Source: Parachlorella kessleri (lineage: Eukaryota > Chlorophyta > Trebouxiophyceae > Chlorellales > Chlorellaceae). From it: a stretch of 64,000 bases of DNA. The position numbers and the translations under genes are program-made. The stretch lies in contig BBXU01001530.1 in assembly GCA_001598975.1 (NCBI GenBank), forward strand, positions 1 to 64,000, written 5' to 3'. Position 1 is the stretch's first letter. Each line of letters opens with the position of its first letter. Below, in pieces: positions 22,145 to 34,200 of this stretch. The notes under the pieces were generated by a model. The model worked only from the letters and a program-made list of their open reading frames with translations. It did no database searches and was not told the DNA's origin.

Positions 22145-23300
22145 GGTGATGTTAGCATAATTGTACCCTCTGGGAGCAGTAATATTTGAGCCTGTGGAAC
22201 TTCCGTTGGTACCTGTGTTGACCGCACATGCTTGGCATGTATGGGCTGCCTCGACCCCTGTACCTGCCTTTCGTGAAGAAACAGCTAAGAGCGGAACTGT
22301 CCGTATGAATCCCTTCCCCTGAGCATCGGCAGCCTTTTGCAGGCTGCTCTCATCATCTTGTCGGTATCGTAGGCGGCTGTGTCATTTATCATAGGCTCCT
22401 TCCGGCAGTGAGTGGTGAGGCTCCCTGTCTGGACATGATTGGCAGGGGTCTGAGAGGGCGCCATGCTCCTTCCAAGCATTTGATCCCAACACGTTGCAAT
22501 GGAACGGATCCCTTGGAATCGCTCACTTGGTTTGCTACCCTTTCATGCGTTGTGGCTGTTGGCAGGGCCTGGGGCCCCTTGAGCAGCTCATTCCTGCTGC
22601 GCACCGCTTATAGTACCCTGGAAGTAGGTCTTTGCTCGAGAGATGATGGGCTGTGCTGCCTCTTTTGTGGCACATACGTTTTTGTGCAACCACACTTATG
22701 TTCCTTTCATTACCCATGCCTTACTGTCGTACCGAGGTGTCCCTGCTCTAGTTTCTTTTTCACTTTGTAGCGTGCATGCTCTGAAATGTTAATTTCTCTC
22801 TGCTTTTTCCTCGATGGCCGTTTTCCAGCTGGCACCCACCCATTTCACATGTGAAAGTGTTGTGCTACAACCTGGGGTCTGACCATGTCTTGTTAGACGG
22901 CTGTTGGACTGCGCGTGTTTACCATGCTGTTCTTCCTGTAGTAGCGCCCTACCGTTGCCTCCAATGTGATGAGGCATGATGTAGATGGATCTGTTAATGC
23001 TGGGCGGTGAGCAGGAAGAGTTCTCTCTTGTGTGTTGGCGACATGGTGGAAGGAAGTTGGTGTAATATATTTCATAATACAACATGGCAGGAAACATAAC
23101 ATTGGTGTCATGGTATGAGCTGTAAGGCACCGCGGTGGCTGAGAAGATTGTCTAGAAGTGGATGATAAAAACATGTATCTCAACGTCTGTCGGTTTGCCC
23201 CTATCTCCTCCCTGTCGCAGGCCTGCCACCATTACCAGGTACATCTCATATGTTGAAGCCAAGCCATGCGTATTGCTTGCTGATGAAAGGAAGATACCAG

Positions 23301-23440
23301 ACTCAGGTGCATCCTGCATCCAGCCCTGTCAGTCCAGCTCACCTCTCACTCCCTGTTCGCACTACCTGCCACCCACACTAATAACTGCATCCAGCCCCAT
23401 CAGCACAAATACCCCCTACACCTGTTCGCGCACCCTATCA
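23301..23440 (+). repeat. Dispersed repeat, copy B with a partial second unit
   Basis: 23301-23384 matches copies A, C and D from ACTCAGGTGCAT to ACCTGCCACCCACACTAA. 23386-23440 (starting CTGCATCCAGCCCCATCAGC) repeats the central part in degraded form. Confidence 0.75.
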
Positions 23441-23625
23441 CCATCAACAGAGGATATATCATGATATGGGGCGAAAGTACCAATTGCCCGGCTACCAATT
23501 TGTGGTCTAAGAGAAACTCAGATTGGTCTTGCAAAACGACTACCTTGCAAGGGTGGGGATTGCGTGCTGGTACACTAGACTAGCGGCGCCAAGTACCATT
23601 ATTGGGCTGTCGAATGGAAATGTCC

Positions 23626-25771
23626 TCAGGCCCTTACTTCGTTGATCAGTGGTTCGCCCATGGCACAGGCCTTCAGATTTGAGATGGTCGTCTCAGCTAT
23701 GTTACTGAGAGCCTCATTAGTCAGGAAGGCAGAGTGAGGCGTGATGAGCACCTGCAAAGCACAGTACACATGGCTAACAAAAAACCCTGTGCATGTACAA
23801 GGTGACAGCTCAGCATGGGGAGGGCACACCCTGGAATGCCTCAACAAGCATGATCGCCTGTAGAAGCCGCACATGCCCATTTGGTGGGTAAGGACATTAC
23901 TCTGCATCCGTATGCCATGCATGGTAGCCGCTGGCAGCACCGGCAGCCGCTGGCTGCTCACATTTGGCAGCGAGATCAGCTCCTCGAACTGCCGGTCCCA
24001 GTTCTTCAGGCGCTCCAATGGAGAAAATCTGGTGTAGTCCCTGAAGAATAGCGGGCCCTCATTCTCTGCAGCAAGTGTAAGCTAGGCAGAGGGGAGTGGG
24101 AAACCGGGATCCACCCAGACAGCCCACAATGTTACCGTACACAGAGACACTCCGTACTTGCACCTATGCACACTAACCACGGTTGTGTAACATTGCTAGG
24201 TTGGTAGACACTAGCTGACTGCACGTACCGTAAACATCCATGGCACAGCCACCTAGGCGGCCCTCCTGCAGCGCGTTGAGGAGTGCCGCGGTATTCACAA
24301 GACCGCCCCTTGACACGTTAATCAGGTAAGCTGTGGGCTTCATGAGGGCCAGCCTGCACAACCAACAGATGTCTTTGGCGGCCACTACAGATGACGGCAT
24401 TGGCATGCATGTTACTGCCAGCATATGCGTTGATGTGCAATTGCTGAAATAAGAGCGTCTTCTCGCTCTGCAAAGTGCAAACTTGGCCTTTTCAGCCAGT
24501 GCCACCTGTAGGAACCCGCCACCTGCTGGCTCTGCATATCACCCACCTGCTCTGGTCCATGAGGTGGAAGGTCTCGGTCAAGAGGGGAGTGTGTAGAGAG
24601 ACAATGTCAGCCTGGCTCAAGAGCTCTTCAAGCGACACATAGCGCCCGCCCAGCCTCTCCGCCTCCTGGGTTTTGTAGACGTCATAACAGAGCACGGTGC
24701 AGTCAAAGCCCTGCAACAGCTTGATAAGCGCAAGGCCTATCTTCCCAGTGCCCACAATGCCAAACGTCTTCCCCGACAGTTCAAATCCAACCAGCCCGCT
24801 GAGGGTATAATTTCCTGCCGCCACGCGCTGGTGGGTGAGGTGCAGGTTCCTGCACCCATTAGAATGTATGGGTGCCGTTGTTGCCCCCTTGTTCAGCAGT
24901 TCTGAGCCAAGTGCAGGCGCCGGATGCACAAGCAGCTTGCAAATCACCAATGCAATAGGAGCACTCACCTGGCCAGAGTGAATGTGAGGGCCAAGGCATG
25001 CTCAGCGACACTGCGAGGACTGTATGCTGGGACACGTACTACCTTCAAGCCATACTTGGCCGCAGCTGCCACATCCACCTGCATACGGAACGCTGTGGCA
25101 TGTGGGCAGCCTGGGTCAAGCAGGCTGCACCTTGCTGGGCGGTACACTGGTCCCCTAGTAGGGAGGCAAGGCAAGTGCTGACATGCCCTGCTTCGGCAGT
25201 CCGCACCTTGTCAAAGCCGGCACAGCGCATGGCAAGGAATCGCACGCCTCCTTCTGCCAGCACCTGTATGACTGCCTGCATTCAGGGAGGTCCTAAGGCA
25301 AGGTACGCTCGTGGGTGCTGTATCATAGGGTTGCCTCACATCTCCCACACCGGCTCACCTCTGAGATCCTGTCGTTCACAAAAGCACACACTGCATCAAA
25401 GCCCCGCGCCAGTGGTGCGCTTTCAAGTTTCAGGCGGCTCTCGAAGAATTTCACATTGTTCTTGGGAAAGGCTGCTTCCAGTGGGGCTTCCAGAAAGTCC
25501 TGCAGTTCACTGCCTCCAGGTCAGTATGTGAAACACTTCGGTGCAGACGCTTTGCAGCTCAGAGCAAGCTGCTACCTACCAGTACATACTGCTGGCTAGA
25601 AAAGACGGCAATCTTGAAGTTTTCTAGCTTGGGCTGCCCCTGCTCTACCGCGGCGACATCTGTGGGAGCCCCGGCGACATCTGCGGTGGCATGAGCCGCG
25701 GCGGCCTTGATGTTAAGGGATCCAAGGCTTAAGGTGGCAGTTACTGTGCCGGGCTTCAGAGTGGCCGACAT
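23626..25771 (-). CDS. LDH1: D-lactate dehydrogenase (LdhA-type 2-hydroxyacid dehydrogenase)
   Basis: Exons 25580..25771, 25359..25499, 25207..25275, 24969..25078, 24547..24849, 24229..24353, 23962..24065 and 23626..23751 give 389 residues. It reduces pyruvate to D-lactate with NADH, the fermentative branch in algae. The NAD-binding glycine motif is [19 protein letters not shown] (~193-211). Catalytic Arg is in [11 protein letters not shown], catalytic Glu in [12 protein letters not shown] and catalytic His in [13 protein letters not shown], the same order and spacing as E. coli LdhA, including the LdhA-specific LFF and FLT segments. The first ~50 residues ([20 protein letters not shown] and an Ala-rich tail) precede the normal start at [11 protein letters not shown] and may be a plastid or mitochondrial leader. 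The upstream flank holds a long hairpin at 26.9 kb. All phases close, so the model is firm. Confidence 0.93.
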
Positions 25772-27127
25772 CCTTCTGAGCTGGGATAGGAGGAACTAGA
25801 GAATACAATAGAACTGTTTGTCGCAACCTTAGGTTGGTGGGGAAGGTTTAGTCAAGCGTTACAGCAAGCGCGCCGGCGGGGTGAATGAACCCACTCCATT
25901 TAGATAGAGTGCATGTGGCAAGATGGGGTCATGCACTTCCATTTCCATGGCAACGCCTTTGCACAGCATTGGGGGCTGCCCTGGATGGGAAGGCAATGCA
26001 TAGCCTGCGCAGGTGCCTAGGTGGACAGTGTTCCGATGCCTGCAGTGGATAAGGATAGATCCTCAAGCTGTACCCCAGGGAAGCTGGATGGGGGTGGGGA
26101 TGGAAGGGGGGGTCCTTTGGCTGCTGCCTTGTCAGACTGCATCCAGTGCAGACGACCTTCTGATGTCTTCTAAGGGGGCAGGGTGCATGCCATTGAGAAT
26201 TGATACTTGGATCTTGTGGTTTGTAGGCATAGTACATCCTGGCTTTTTGTTGGCCCCACTCAGGGAACTCACAGCAGCATGGTCAGGTGGCGGTACGCTG
26301 TTAGACATGTAGGCAGACAGCACGCTTTGTTACATGCACAAAATCAGAGCATCCAACTGGCCTGCTGTGCTTACTAGCTTGCAAATGGTGTCCAATGTGA
26401 TCATCATGATGGCAACCTGAGCTGCTGAGCTTATCCCGTGATTCAAGATGCTGTACAGTAACATTTTCAGCTGTGTATAAGCATAGCATACTTTTGAATT
26501 CATCAAATGTAAAATCAAAGAGCAATCCAGATGTTGCCGGGGCCCGAGTAGCATCAGCTTATTGCATCCGAAATCCAAGCCTTGGAAATGTTGATCCAAC
26601 ACAAGCACCGCAAAAGTGCATGCAGCTGTCAAGAGGAACCCCTTCATCCCAGATTGGACTGCAGGCATCATGGGCAGCAAGCACCAAAATGAACCTGGCT
26701 TAGAAGGAGCGAAGGAACCAACGTGCACCGCAGGAACTGAATGCCTCAGCAGCTAGTGGCACTGAAGTAGTTCGCCTCAAGCAGAGCTGCATTGTGTAAG
26801 GGCACGAATGGTACTCTTGCAGATGCTGTACACCCAGCAATGGTAACAATCCCTGGAAACAGTCCGCAATGCATGTCTGTACTCCCAAGCTCCATTGTCA
26901 GGTAACTGATTGGGCGCCTCCCTTGTTGTCCTGGGCATCAACCATGTGTGCTGGTTGTATGCCCAGAACAACAAGGGAGGCCCCTCACCAGTACCTGATG
27001 AGCCGACCAAGTCAAACTTGTGAAACTGTCAGCTGGGCTGTGTTTTCTGTGCACACCTGGCCCATGCTGATAGCCACTGGAGCTCTGATATATGATGCAC
27101 CGGCGCGCTGAAGGAGAAACGAGTCAT
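25772..27127. other. Upstream region of lactate dehydrogenase
   Basis: It contains the LDH promoter and 5' UTR and the 3' flank of the DEG gene (both minus strand), plus the hairpin at 26898-26998. No protein gene is supported; short frames at 26.3-26.7 kb lack family patterns. Confidence 0.5.
26898..26998. repeat. Long hairpin: ~47-bp inverted repeat with 7-bp loop
   Basis: Left arm 26898-26944 and right arm 26952-26998 are near-complementary with a few mismatches and small bulges, best in the inner 30 bp (GCCTCCCTTGTTGT against ACAACAAGGGAGGC). The loop is TGTGTGC. It is transcribable from either strand as a miRNA-like stem; it could also be a small foldback element. Confidence 0.8.
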
Positions 27128-27264
27128 TCAGTGCTGACTGTGGCCTCCTTCGCCAGCTTTCAAAGCCCTGACATGAAGCACTTCCCCCTCGCTCTGCTAT
27201 TGAGTTGCTCATCAGTGATGGCCGTGGCCTCCATCGCCAGCTTCCAAAGCCCTGATTTGAAGTA
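27128..27264 (-). repeat. 84-bp offset duplication of the DEG C-terminal coding segment
   Basis: On the minus strand the last 17 codons of the DEG gene (27212-27264) recur 84 bp downstream (27128-27180) at about 85 percent identity, including the stop codon. The downstream copy reads LHVRALKAGEGGHSQH followed by TGA, against [16 protein letters not shown] in the gene. Confidence 0.85.
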
Positions 27265-30200
27265 CTACCTCCTCATTGTGCGGCCGTGCTACTCTGAGCT
27301 GCATGTCGCGCCCAACATGCTCGGTCAGCGCTTTGACCAGGTTGGCAGTAGTAACCTCGCGGTACTCGCTGGGGAAACCTGCAGGCAGCCAGGAGGACAC
27401 CCTAGTTTAATCTCGAGCCAGAAGCAGACGTCAAGCCCCATGCAGAGCCAAAGCCAACACCCACCGTGTGACAACGGGGTCGGAAGCAGCTAATTCTTAA
27501 GTAGGCAAGCAAGCCTGCAACGACCCCTCTGCAGAAGTAGCCTTCAGGGCACCAGCCACCAGGTGCATCCGCCATATAAAAAGCCTAATCCCGAGGGGAC
27601 TTTGGCTGGACACCTGTAGGTCAAGCGGGGATGTCTTCTCACCTATGATGATGTCTCCTGCCTTCAACCCTGCCTTGTCTGCAGGTGACCCAGGATACAC
27701 CTGGGGGATGAGGATGCCAGCTGACACATTTGGGAAGTTGGGGTCACGGCTGCGGAACTGCAGCACGCTGTGCCGGTTCAACTGCAGCATCTTCATACCT
27801 GTACGCACAGCAGTCCAGGCGGTGAGGCCTTAAGGTGAGGCGACGCATCGGTACTGCGAAAAGCCAATCAAGGCTCACCGCCGACCCACATGCTGCTTGT
27901 GATGCATGGTACAGAAGGTGTAGCTGCAGCTGCTGACTTCGGTCCATGGTCTCCTAGCAACAGCGTCCCAGCACCCATCACACCAACTCTCAGCAACTCC
28001 AGCCACTAGCACACCATCCTCCCTGCACGCAGCCATTTCCTCTGCACAGCACGCTAGGTACCTGCATAGGGCCGAATGACCCTTCCGTGCTGCCTAAGCT
28101 GCCGCATCACATCTAGGGCCGTGTCCACTGGGATGGCAAAGCTGACGCCATCTGCAGCCAGGGCCTTCATGGCTGAGATGCCCACCACCTCCCCTTGCAG
28201 GTTCACCAGCGGGCCCCCAGAGTTGCCCTGCAGTGGCAACGTCCATTATGAGCTTCGCTTACCAGTCATACTTTAGCCGGGCTCTGTCATCAGCCCCTCC
28301 AACCTCTCCTGCCAGCCTGGTAGCTCATGCTGCCTTTCGCAGCTACAAGCGCAACATACCAACAACGCAGCAACAGGGGAAGTATTCGACAAACTCCGAC
28401 TACACTGCCGCATGGCTATCCAGCTCCACAAGGGCCCTGGGCGCGGCAGCAGCAAAGCCGCACCTTGTTGATGGCAGCATCTGTTTGTATATAGTCTGTG
28501 CGTGCCCCTGCCAGGCCCAGCTCCACGGCCTTCCTGTCCACGCAGCTGACAATGCCTGCAGTCACGCTGTTCTGCAAGTGCAGCGGCGAGCCTAGGGCCA
28601 CTACCCACTCACCAACGCGCAGGCCACTGGAGGTGCCTGCAGGGGTAGGCGGCAGGGGCATGGTGCTGCAGTCTCTGGTGCCTCAGGGGTACATGGCCTG
28701 AGCTCCATGGAGAACCCCGACGAGGACAAGCAGGGCAGCAGCGCTTGAAATAAGTACGAACTCTATTGCTGTGGGGAATCTGGTCAGGCCACGTTGGTAC
28801 AGATACAATATAAAAGGGCCTTCAGGCTGTCCAAGCTATCCTTCCATGCAATGAGGGCATGGGCTTTAAAGGACGCAGACTGTGTGTACCGCAGGCTGCT
28901 TTGCCTAGCTGTCTGCCCAGCAGCAGGTAACAACCCTAGCGTCATTGTTGATGTCAGGCTTACCCATCTTAACATGAGGCAGTGGCGTGTCAGAGTCAAC
29001 CTTCAGCACTGCCAGGTCACTCACAGTGTCGAAGTTGACTAACCGGCCCTGCAGCAGCAAGAGCTGGCAGCCTTTGTTTAAACCCAACCAGGGACATCAC
29101 CATCCCTCTCAGTCGTCCCAGCCCACACCATCGCAATGCAGCCTGGCAAGCAGAGCTAGCATACAGGCTTCAACTGCGCGAGCAGCTGAAAAGCAGCGCT
29201 GCAGGAGCGCCAGCGGCGGCATCCCAACTCACTGCAAAGATGCGGCCGTCTTGCAAGGTTATTGTGATGCCTTTGGGAGCTGCTGCCCCGGCCGCGGCTC
29301 CCAAGTGGTGCTTCTGCACACAAGGATGGGATATAGCAGGGACTCAGGCAGTTTTCAGGGCACAGTTGCTTACAAGCATGAGCACTGCACCAAGGTACCC
29401 AATCATAGATTGGCTATCAACTTGCAATGCTTGAGCAGATATATACCCTTCAGTCTCTGGGCCCAATAAACCCAACCCACAAAGCCTACCCTCCCTTCTG
29501 CCAGCTGCTCAATTGCGTAAGCTGAATGACAAGACCAATACACACCCGTCCAACCAAAGTCATCCACGCGTGAAGTGTACTCAGTACCACCAGCACGCAC
29601 CTGCTGCATAATGGCATCCGCGAGCACGTGTGCATTAGTCAGGATGGTGCCGTCAGCGTCCACTATGAAACCACTGCCGCTGCTTCCGGTTGACATGCCA
29701 GGCATCCCATTGGAGTGGACCATGATGTTCACGACCGCTGGTGCTGCCTTGGCAGCTGCTTCGCTTATGAAGTAAGGGCTGAGGACCGGTGGTGGCGGGG
29801 CTGCAGGGGACGGCGTCGGCACCTCCAAGGGAGCCGGCGCGTGCGCGTGCGCATGGAAGGACCGGAGGAAGCCTGCCAAGGACAGGGCAACAGCGAGTGA
29901 CGGACAGAGCGTGCTGCAAATGTCACCTTGAAAAGCAACCACAGACTAATGACGAGAGCGGGCAGCAGCGCCTGCTGTCTGGCTCAAACACAGCCCACTT
30001 ACCTACTGTTTGACAGCATACAATAGAACTATTGCCAGGCTCCAGCTCGCTGCCAACCACAGCCAGACAAGCAAGTCCCTACTTCTTCGTAGACAACAGC
30101 TCCACAGCTTCCGTCACAGCAGCCTCACCCATGGCACTGGCCGGCAGATGCCGCAAGCCCTCAAAGCCAGGAGGCTGGGGGAGGTGCTGCCGCAGGTCGT

Positions 30201-30534
30201 TCCAGTGACTCAAAGCCAGCGGCACTCCTGACCCGGCCGCTGCACTGCTGATCACCAGAGCTACAAGGGTGGCAGGCGACACAGACACTTTCTGCCTGCC
30301 CCACAGTGGCAGCGTGCCCAGCTGGCTGGCAGTCTGCTGAGAGGCCTGCTGCTGTAGCGGCGGCTGCGCTGGCGGCTGTCGCTGCCCACCCTGACCACCC
30401 GAAGAGTGCCAGCGACCCCAACGTCGTGCGCCGGGCCCTGCAGTACTGCCTGCTACCTCCTGGCTGGCTTGGCCCCCTTGCTCTGCTGTGCCATAAAACC
30501 ACCTGCCCAACCTTGGCAGCAGCGCCTTCCTCAT
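27212..30534 (-). CDS. DEG14: HtrA/DEG-type serine protease with PDZ domain, HtrA2/DEG14-like
   Basis: Exons 30129..30534, 29601..29872, 29233..29313, 28964..29048, 28464..28636, 28062..28227, 27643..27798 and 27212..27378 give 501 residues. The N-terminus [14 protein letters not shown] is a basic amphipathic leader, followed by a Gln-rich linker and a hydrophobic segment (~84-108). The trypsin-like domain starts near [18 protein letters not shown]. The triad is His ~217 ([10 protein letters not shown]), Asp ~264 ([13 protein letters not shown]) and Ser ~342 (GNSGGPLVN). The oxyanion and loop regions [17 protein letters not shown] and [11 protein letters not shown] are intact, so the enzyme should be active. 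One PDZ domain follows ([25 protein letters not shown]). A leader plus anchor plus a single PDZ resembles mitochondrial HtrA2/Omi and plant DEG14, a quality-control protease; plastid targeting cannot be excluded. It is divergent from the large ankyrin gene. Confidence 0.93.
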
Positions 30535-31266
30535 GCTGCTGCTACAATACAGACACGAGTGTGAGGGGCACCGCTGCCTCCGCCTGCTCGCTCCAAGGGC
30601 CTAGCCGGCAGTGGACACCATTCGCACAAAACCCGGGGCTTACAGCCGTGATCAATACCGGTACGATTGAATTCGAACCTTGCCACCAGTTAAGGGTGCG
30701 TAATGAACGTGTAGTAAACTTATTAGTAGTAATGGTGACCACTGGTTAGTAGCCAGCTTAGTAACGCAATGAGTCCAGGGCTTAGGGTTTCATGGGCATT
30801 TGGAGCACTGTCCTTGCCACAGCAGGGGCAAGCATGGTGAGGATCACCTGTATCGTTTGCTAGCGCGCACTACAGCCGTGACCAATGCTTTATTTCTCGG
30901 TATCCCCCGTTTTTGGTCCTCGGCCCTTTTACCCACTCTGACTGTTATCGGCACCTCGGAGTGCTTGATCACAGGTCAACTGGAGACCTACTATTAAGCA
31001 CTGCCAGGGAAACCCAGACGTCTCGTCGCATCCTCTCCGTTATAGGTGTTCCAGAGAGTCTCACAAGTGGCAGCGCCCCATACACAGGCAAGACCACAAG
31101 AGTTTACCGATGTGGTTACAATTCTGTTTGTAGGGCCCCACAGCCTGCCTTCTGCATGCACTGCGCTAGGTAGCACTGCTGAGCACACCCACCCGCCTGG
31201 GCGTGGAACCTTGGAACAAGCCTTGGGCCTGGAATACTTGCAGGGGACTGAGCGGGCGCAGCCGGT
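30535..31266. promoter_or_regulatory. Divergent promoter region, DEG / large ankyrin gene
   Basis: About 730 bp separate the two start codons. The stretch 30650-30770 is AT-rich. No motif was recognised, and an extra 5' exon of the ankyrin gene could lie here. Confidence 0.4.
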
Positions 31267-34200
31267 ATGTTCTACACGCCCGTCACGGGCTTCTCTGCCC
31301 TGCACAAGGCAGCACAGAGGGGCGATGAGGAGGACGTGGCAGCCCTGCTGGCAGAGGTACTCTTACTAGCCCCGCCAGCTGTGCCTTGTACTGCGTGTCC
31401 AGGGGTTACACCCACCCCCCTTACAGTCTTAAAAACTAGCCTGCAGCACCTTGGCCAGCACAACCTCTTCGGCGTTTGAAAGATAAACTTAGCTTGTCAG
31501 AGATAATGGCTCTGCTGGGGTCAAAGGTACAAGGTATTATGATGGTCTCTGGGCGTGCGCAGCTGAGCCCTGTGCAAACACCTCAGAGCAGCTCAATGGG
31601 TCCACACTGAGCTAGTCATGAGAGGAGGGGTCGGCCACTTCCCGTTGCCCTGCTGCAGCCAGAGTGACCGAAGTAGCCTTACCAAGTGCCTGCCACCTCC
31701 GTACGGCCTGTCTTTACCCGGCTGCTTGCTGCTGTCCAGGGTGCGGACTTGAATGCCAGGGACAGCGAGGGGCGGACCCCCCTCCACCATGCGGTCATGC
31801 ACGGCCACCTGGGTGTTGTCGACCTGCTGCTAGCCAGGGGCGCCCCTCGGCTGCTGCTGGCCAAGGATATTCTCAACTGCACGCCTGTGCACCTGGCGGC
31901 GGTGCAGAACCAGGTCACACTGATCATACGGCTGGTGGAGGCGCTGCTGAGCGATGTGGAGGGGCGGACGCCGCTCCATGAGGTGGCACGGCGGCGCTGC
32001 ATGCAGGTACACTGGGGCTGCCGTCACTGTGGCAGTTGAAGGCTGTATGTGCCGTGTGGAGCCGGCTGGGGGACAGTGGACAGGGGAAACGTTTCACGGT
32101 TGTTGTGAGTACGCCTGGTGTAGCATTTTGGGATGTGAGCTGTGCCTGCAGAAGGAGTTCAGGAGACGGTGCTCCTTACCAGCTGGCATCTATTCAGGGT
32201 AGTGTACGGGCATGGAAGGCTGCAGAACTTGCTATCACCCCATTACGTCCGGATGTGTTCACCCATCTGTGTGGGGAGGGTGCTGCCAAAGGAACCACCA
32301 GCTCTCAGTGGTGTGTACCAAGTTCTCGCTCCCTGTTGTCCCCTCCTAGGACTTCATGGGCTTCCTGCACTTGGGCTGGGAGTCAGCCACAGTCGACGAT
32401 GACGGCTCCGGTCGGCCCTTGTCTGAGCTTTCGCCCCTCTGGAGCGTGGTTGGCAGCGTGGTGGACCTGAAGCGGCCTGGGCTGCCTGTCGTCCAGCGCG
32501 TGCTGGGCTGGCACCCGCTCCACGTGGCAGCCATGAGCGGCAACATCGAGCTCATCCGGCGGCTGGTGCAGCAGTTTGACTGCGACCTGCGCGTCAAATC
32601 CATGAACTCCTGGACACCCTTGCACTATGCCGCGGCGTACAACCAGGTGGCAGTGATTGAGGCGCTTATCTCGCTGGGGTGCGAGGTGGCGGTACAAGAT
32701 GCTGTGGGATCCACGCCCATGCACGTGGCCGCGGGGGAGGGGCACCTGGACGCCATACAGGCGCTCGTGCGGCTGGGGTGCAGTCCAAAAGGTGCGCTGG
32801 GTGGCTGCGTTGGGTCAGTCTGACGGACAGGGGCAAGGGAAATAGTTCCAAGTGTGGGGGGGTTAGGTGGGCAGGGCGGGATGAGGTCTGGGTGGGGCCA
32901 GCAGGCTGGGAGGAGGGGGAGGACACATGCGACCCAGCCTAACGCGCTGTTAGGGTTGGTCCGTGGTGGAAGTGTTTGGCAGCTTGACAAGTGAATGCCG
33001 TACTTGGGCTCAACAGTTCGGGTGGGACGTAGGCCTGTTGGGCTAGACAGGCTGCGCCGTGGTAGCTGGCATTGTGTGTTGTGTGGTTTGCTTGCCTGCG
33101 GAAGCAGGGGGCTTTCGAATGTGAGCTTCCTTGGAACTAACCATTTTGCAGCCTGTCGCCAACCGGGGCCCTCACTGTCTGTTACACCTCTTGCAGTGAC
33201 GGACCGTGACGGCTGCACCCCGCTGTACTGTGCCGCCGCGTGGAATCGAATAGAGGCCGTCAGGTTGCTGGAGAAGCTGCAATGCCCCAGTTCATTGCGA
33301 AGCCTGGAAGGGCGCACGCCAGTGCATGTAGCCGCGGAGCAGGTAAAGAGAGCTTGTTGTGTAAGTTAGTGCCGGTGCTCCAGGGGGCTTTGTTGGAAAG
33401 CTATGTCATGGCTGCCACCTTACCGCAGGCACATGCCTTCAGGGTACATCCTCAAGCGATTCCAGGAAGCAGTAGATTTTGCTTACGGCAGGAGGCACGT
33501 GAAGATCTTGCTGCTGTTTGTCAGTGGGTCGTTTTGCAGAGCGCGCAATGGCTGCAAAGTAGCCAGCAACTCGCGCCATTCCCTAGGGCGGGCTGACAGG
33601 GCCCCAGCGCAGCTGCCTGCCAGCAAGGTACCCATGGTCCTTTGTAACCTGTGCAGGGTTGGGTGGACTTGATAGATGTGTTGGTCGCCGAGCTGGGCAA
33701 CCAGGTTGATGCCAGGGACAACTACCAGTTCACGCCGCTGCACTCAGGTTGGTGCCCTATTGTATAAAGTACCAGTTGTGAGGAGCGATCCGTCCTTGCG
33801 CCCCGCATGCATAGGCAAGGTTGTGCATCGACAGGGGTATGGCATGGCAGCCGCTACCATAACCTCCCCCTTCTCTCTTTGGGACAGAAACTTGCACGCC
33901 TCCCCCGGACCCACGCGGCGCTGTTTACCATGTGGGACCCAGTATGCCACTTGCAAGAGCGCTGCACGGTAAGTGCTCGCTGTTTTCTTTAAACAAGCCG
34001 CCGCTGCTTTCGTGTGCAGCTGCCAACGGCGGCCATGTGCGCGCCATCCAGCGGCTCGTGCAGCTGAAGCATGAGCTAGATGCCAAGGATTACCTCGGCC
34101 GCACGCCTCTGCACTATGCGGCCCTGCACGGCCGTGTGAAGGCCCTGGATGAGTTGGTGCGCCAGGGCGCCAACGTTGGGGAGCGGGACCTGCGCGGCGG

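Larger units (their letters stand above)
21819..23625. other. Spacer between CCCH copy 2 and lactate dehydrogenase
   Basis: Convergent 3' flanks of both genes. Repeat copy B lies at 23301-23384. No gene is supported; the open frames are short and show no family pattern. Confidence 0.45.

Noticed and set aside
22285..23183. Several short frames on both strands in the CCCH-LDH spacer
   Set aside because: All are short, overlap each other and lack family resemblance or splice continuity.
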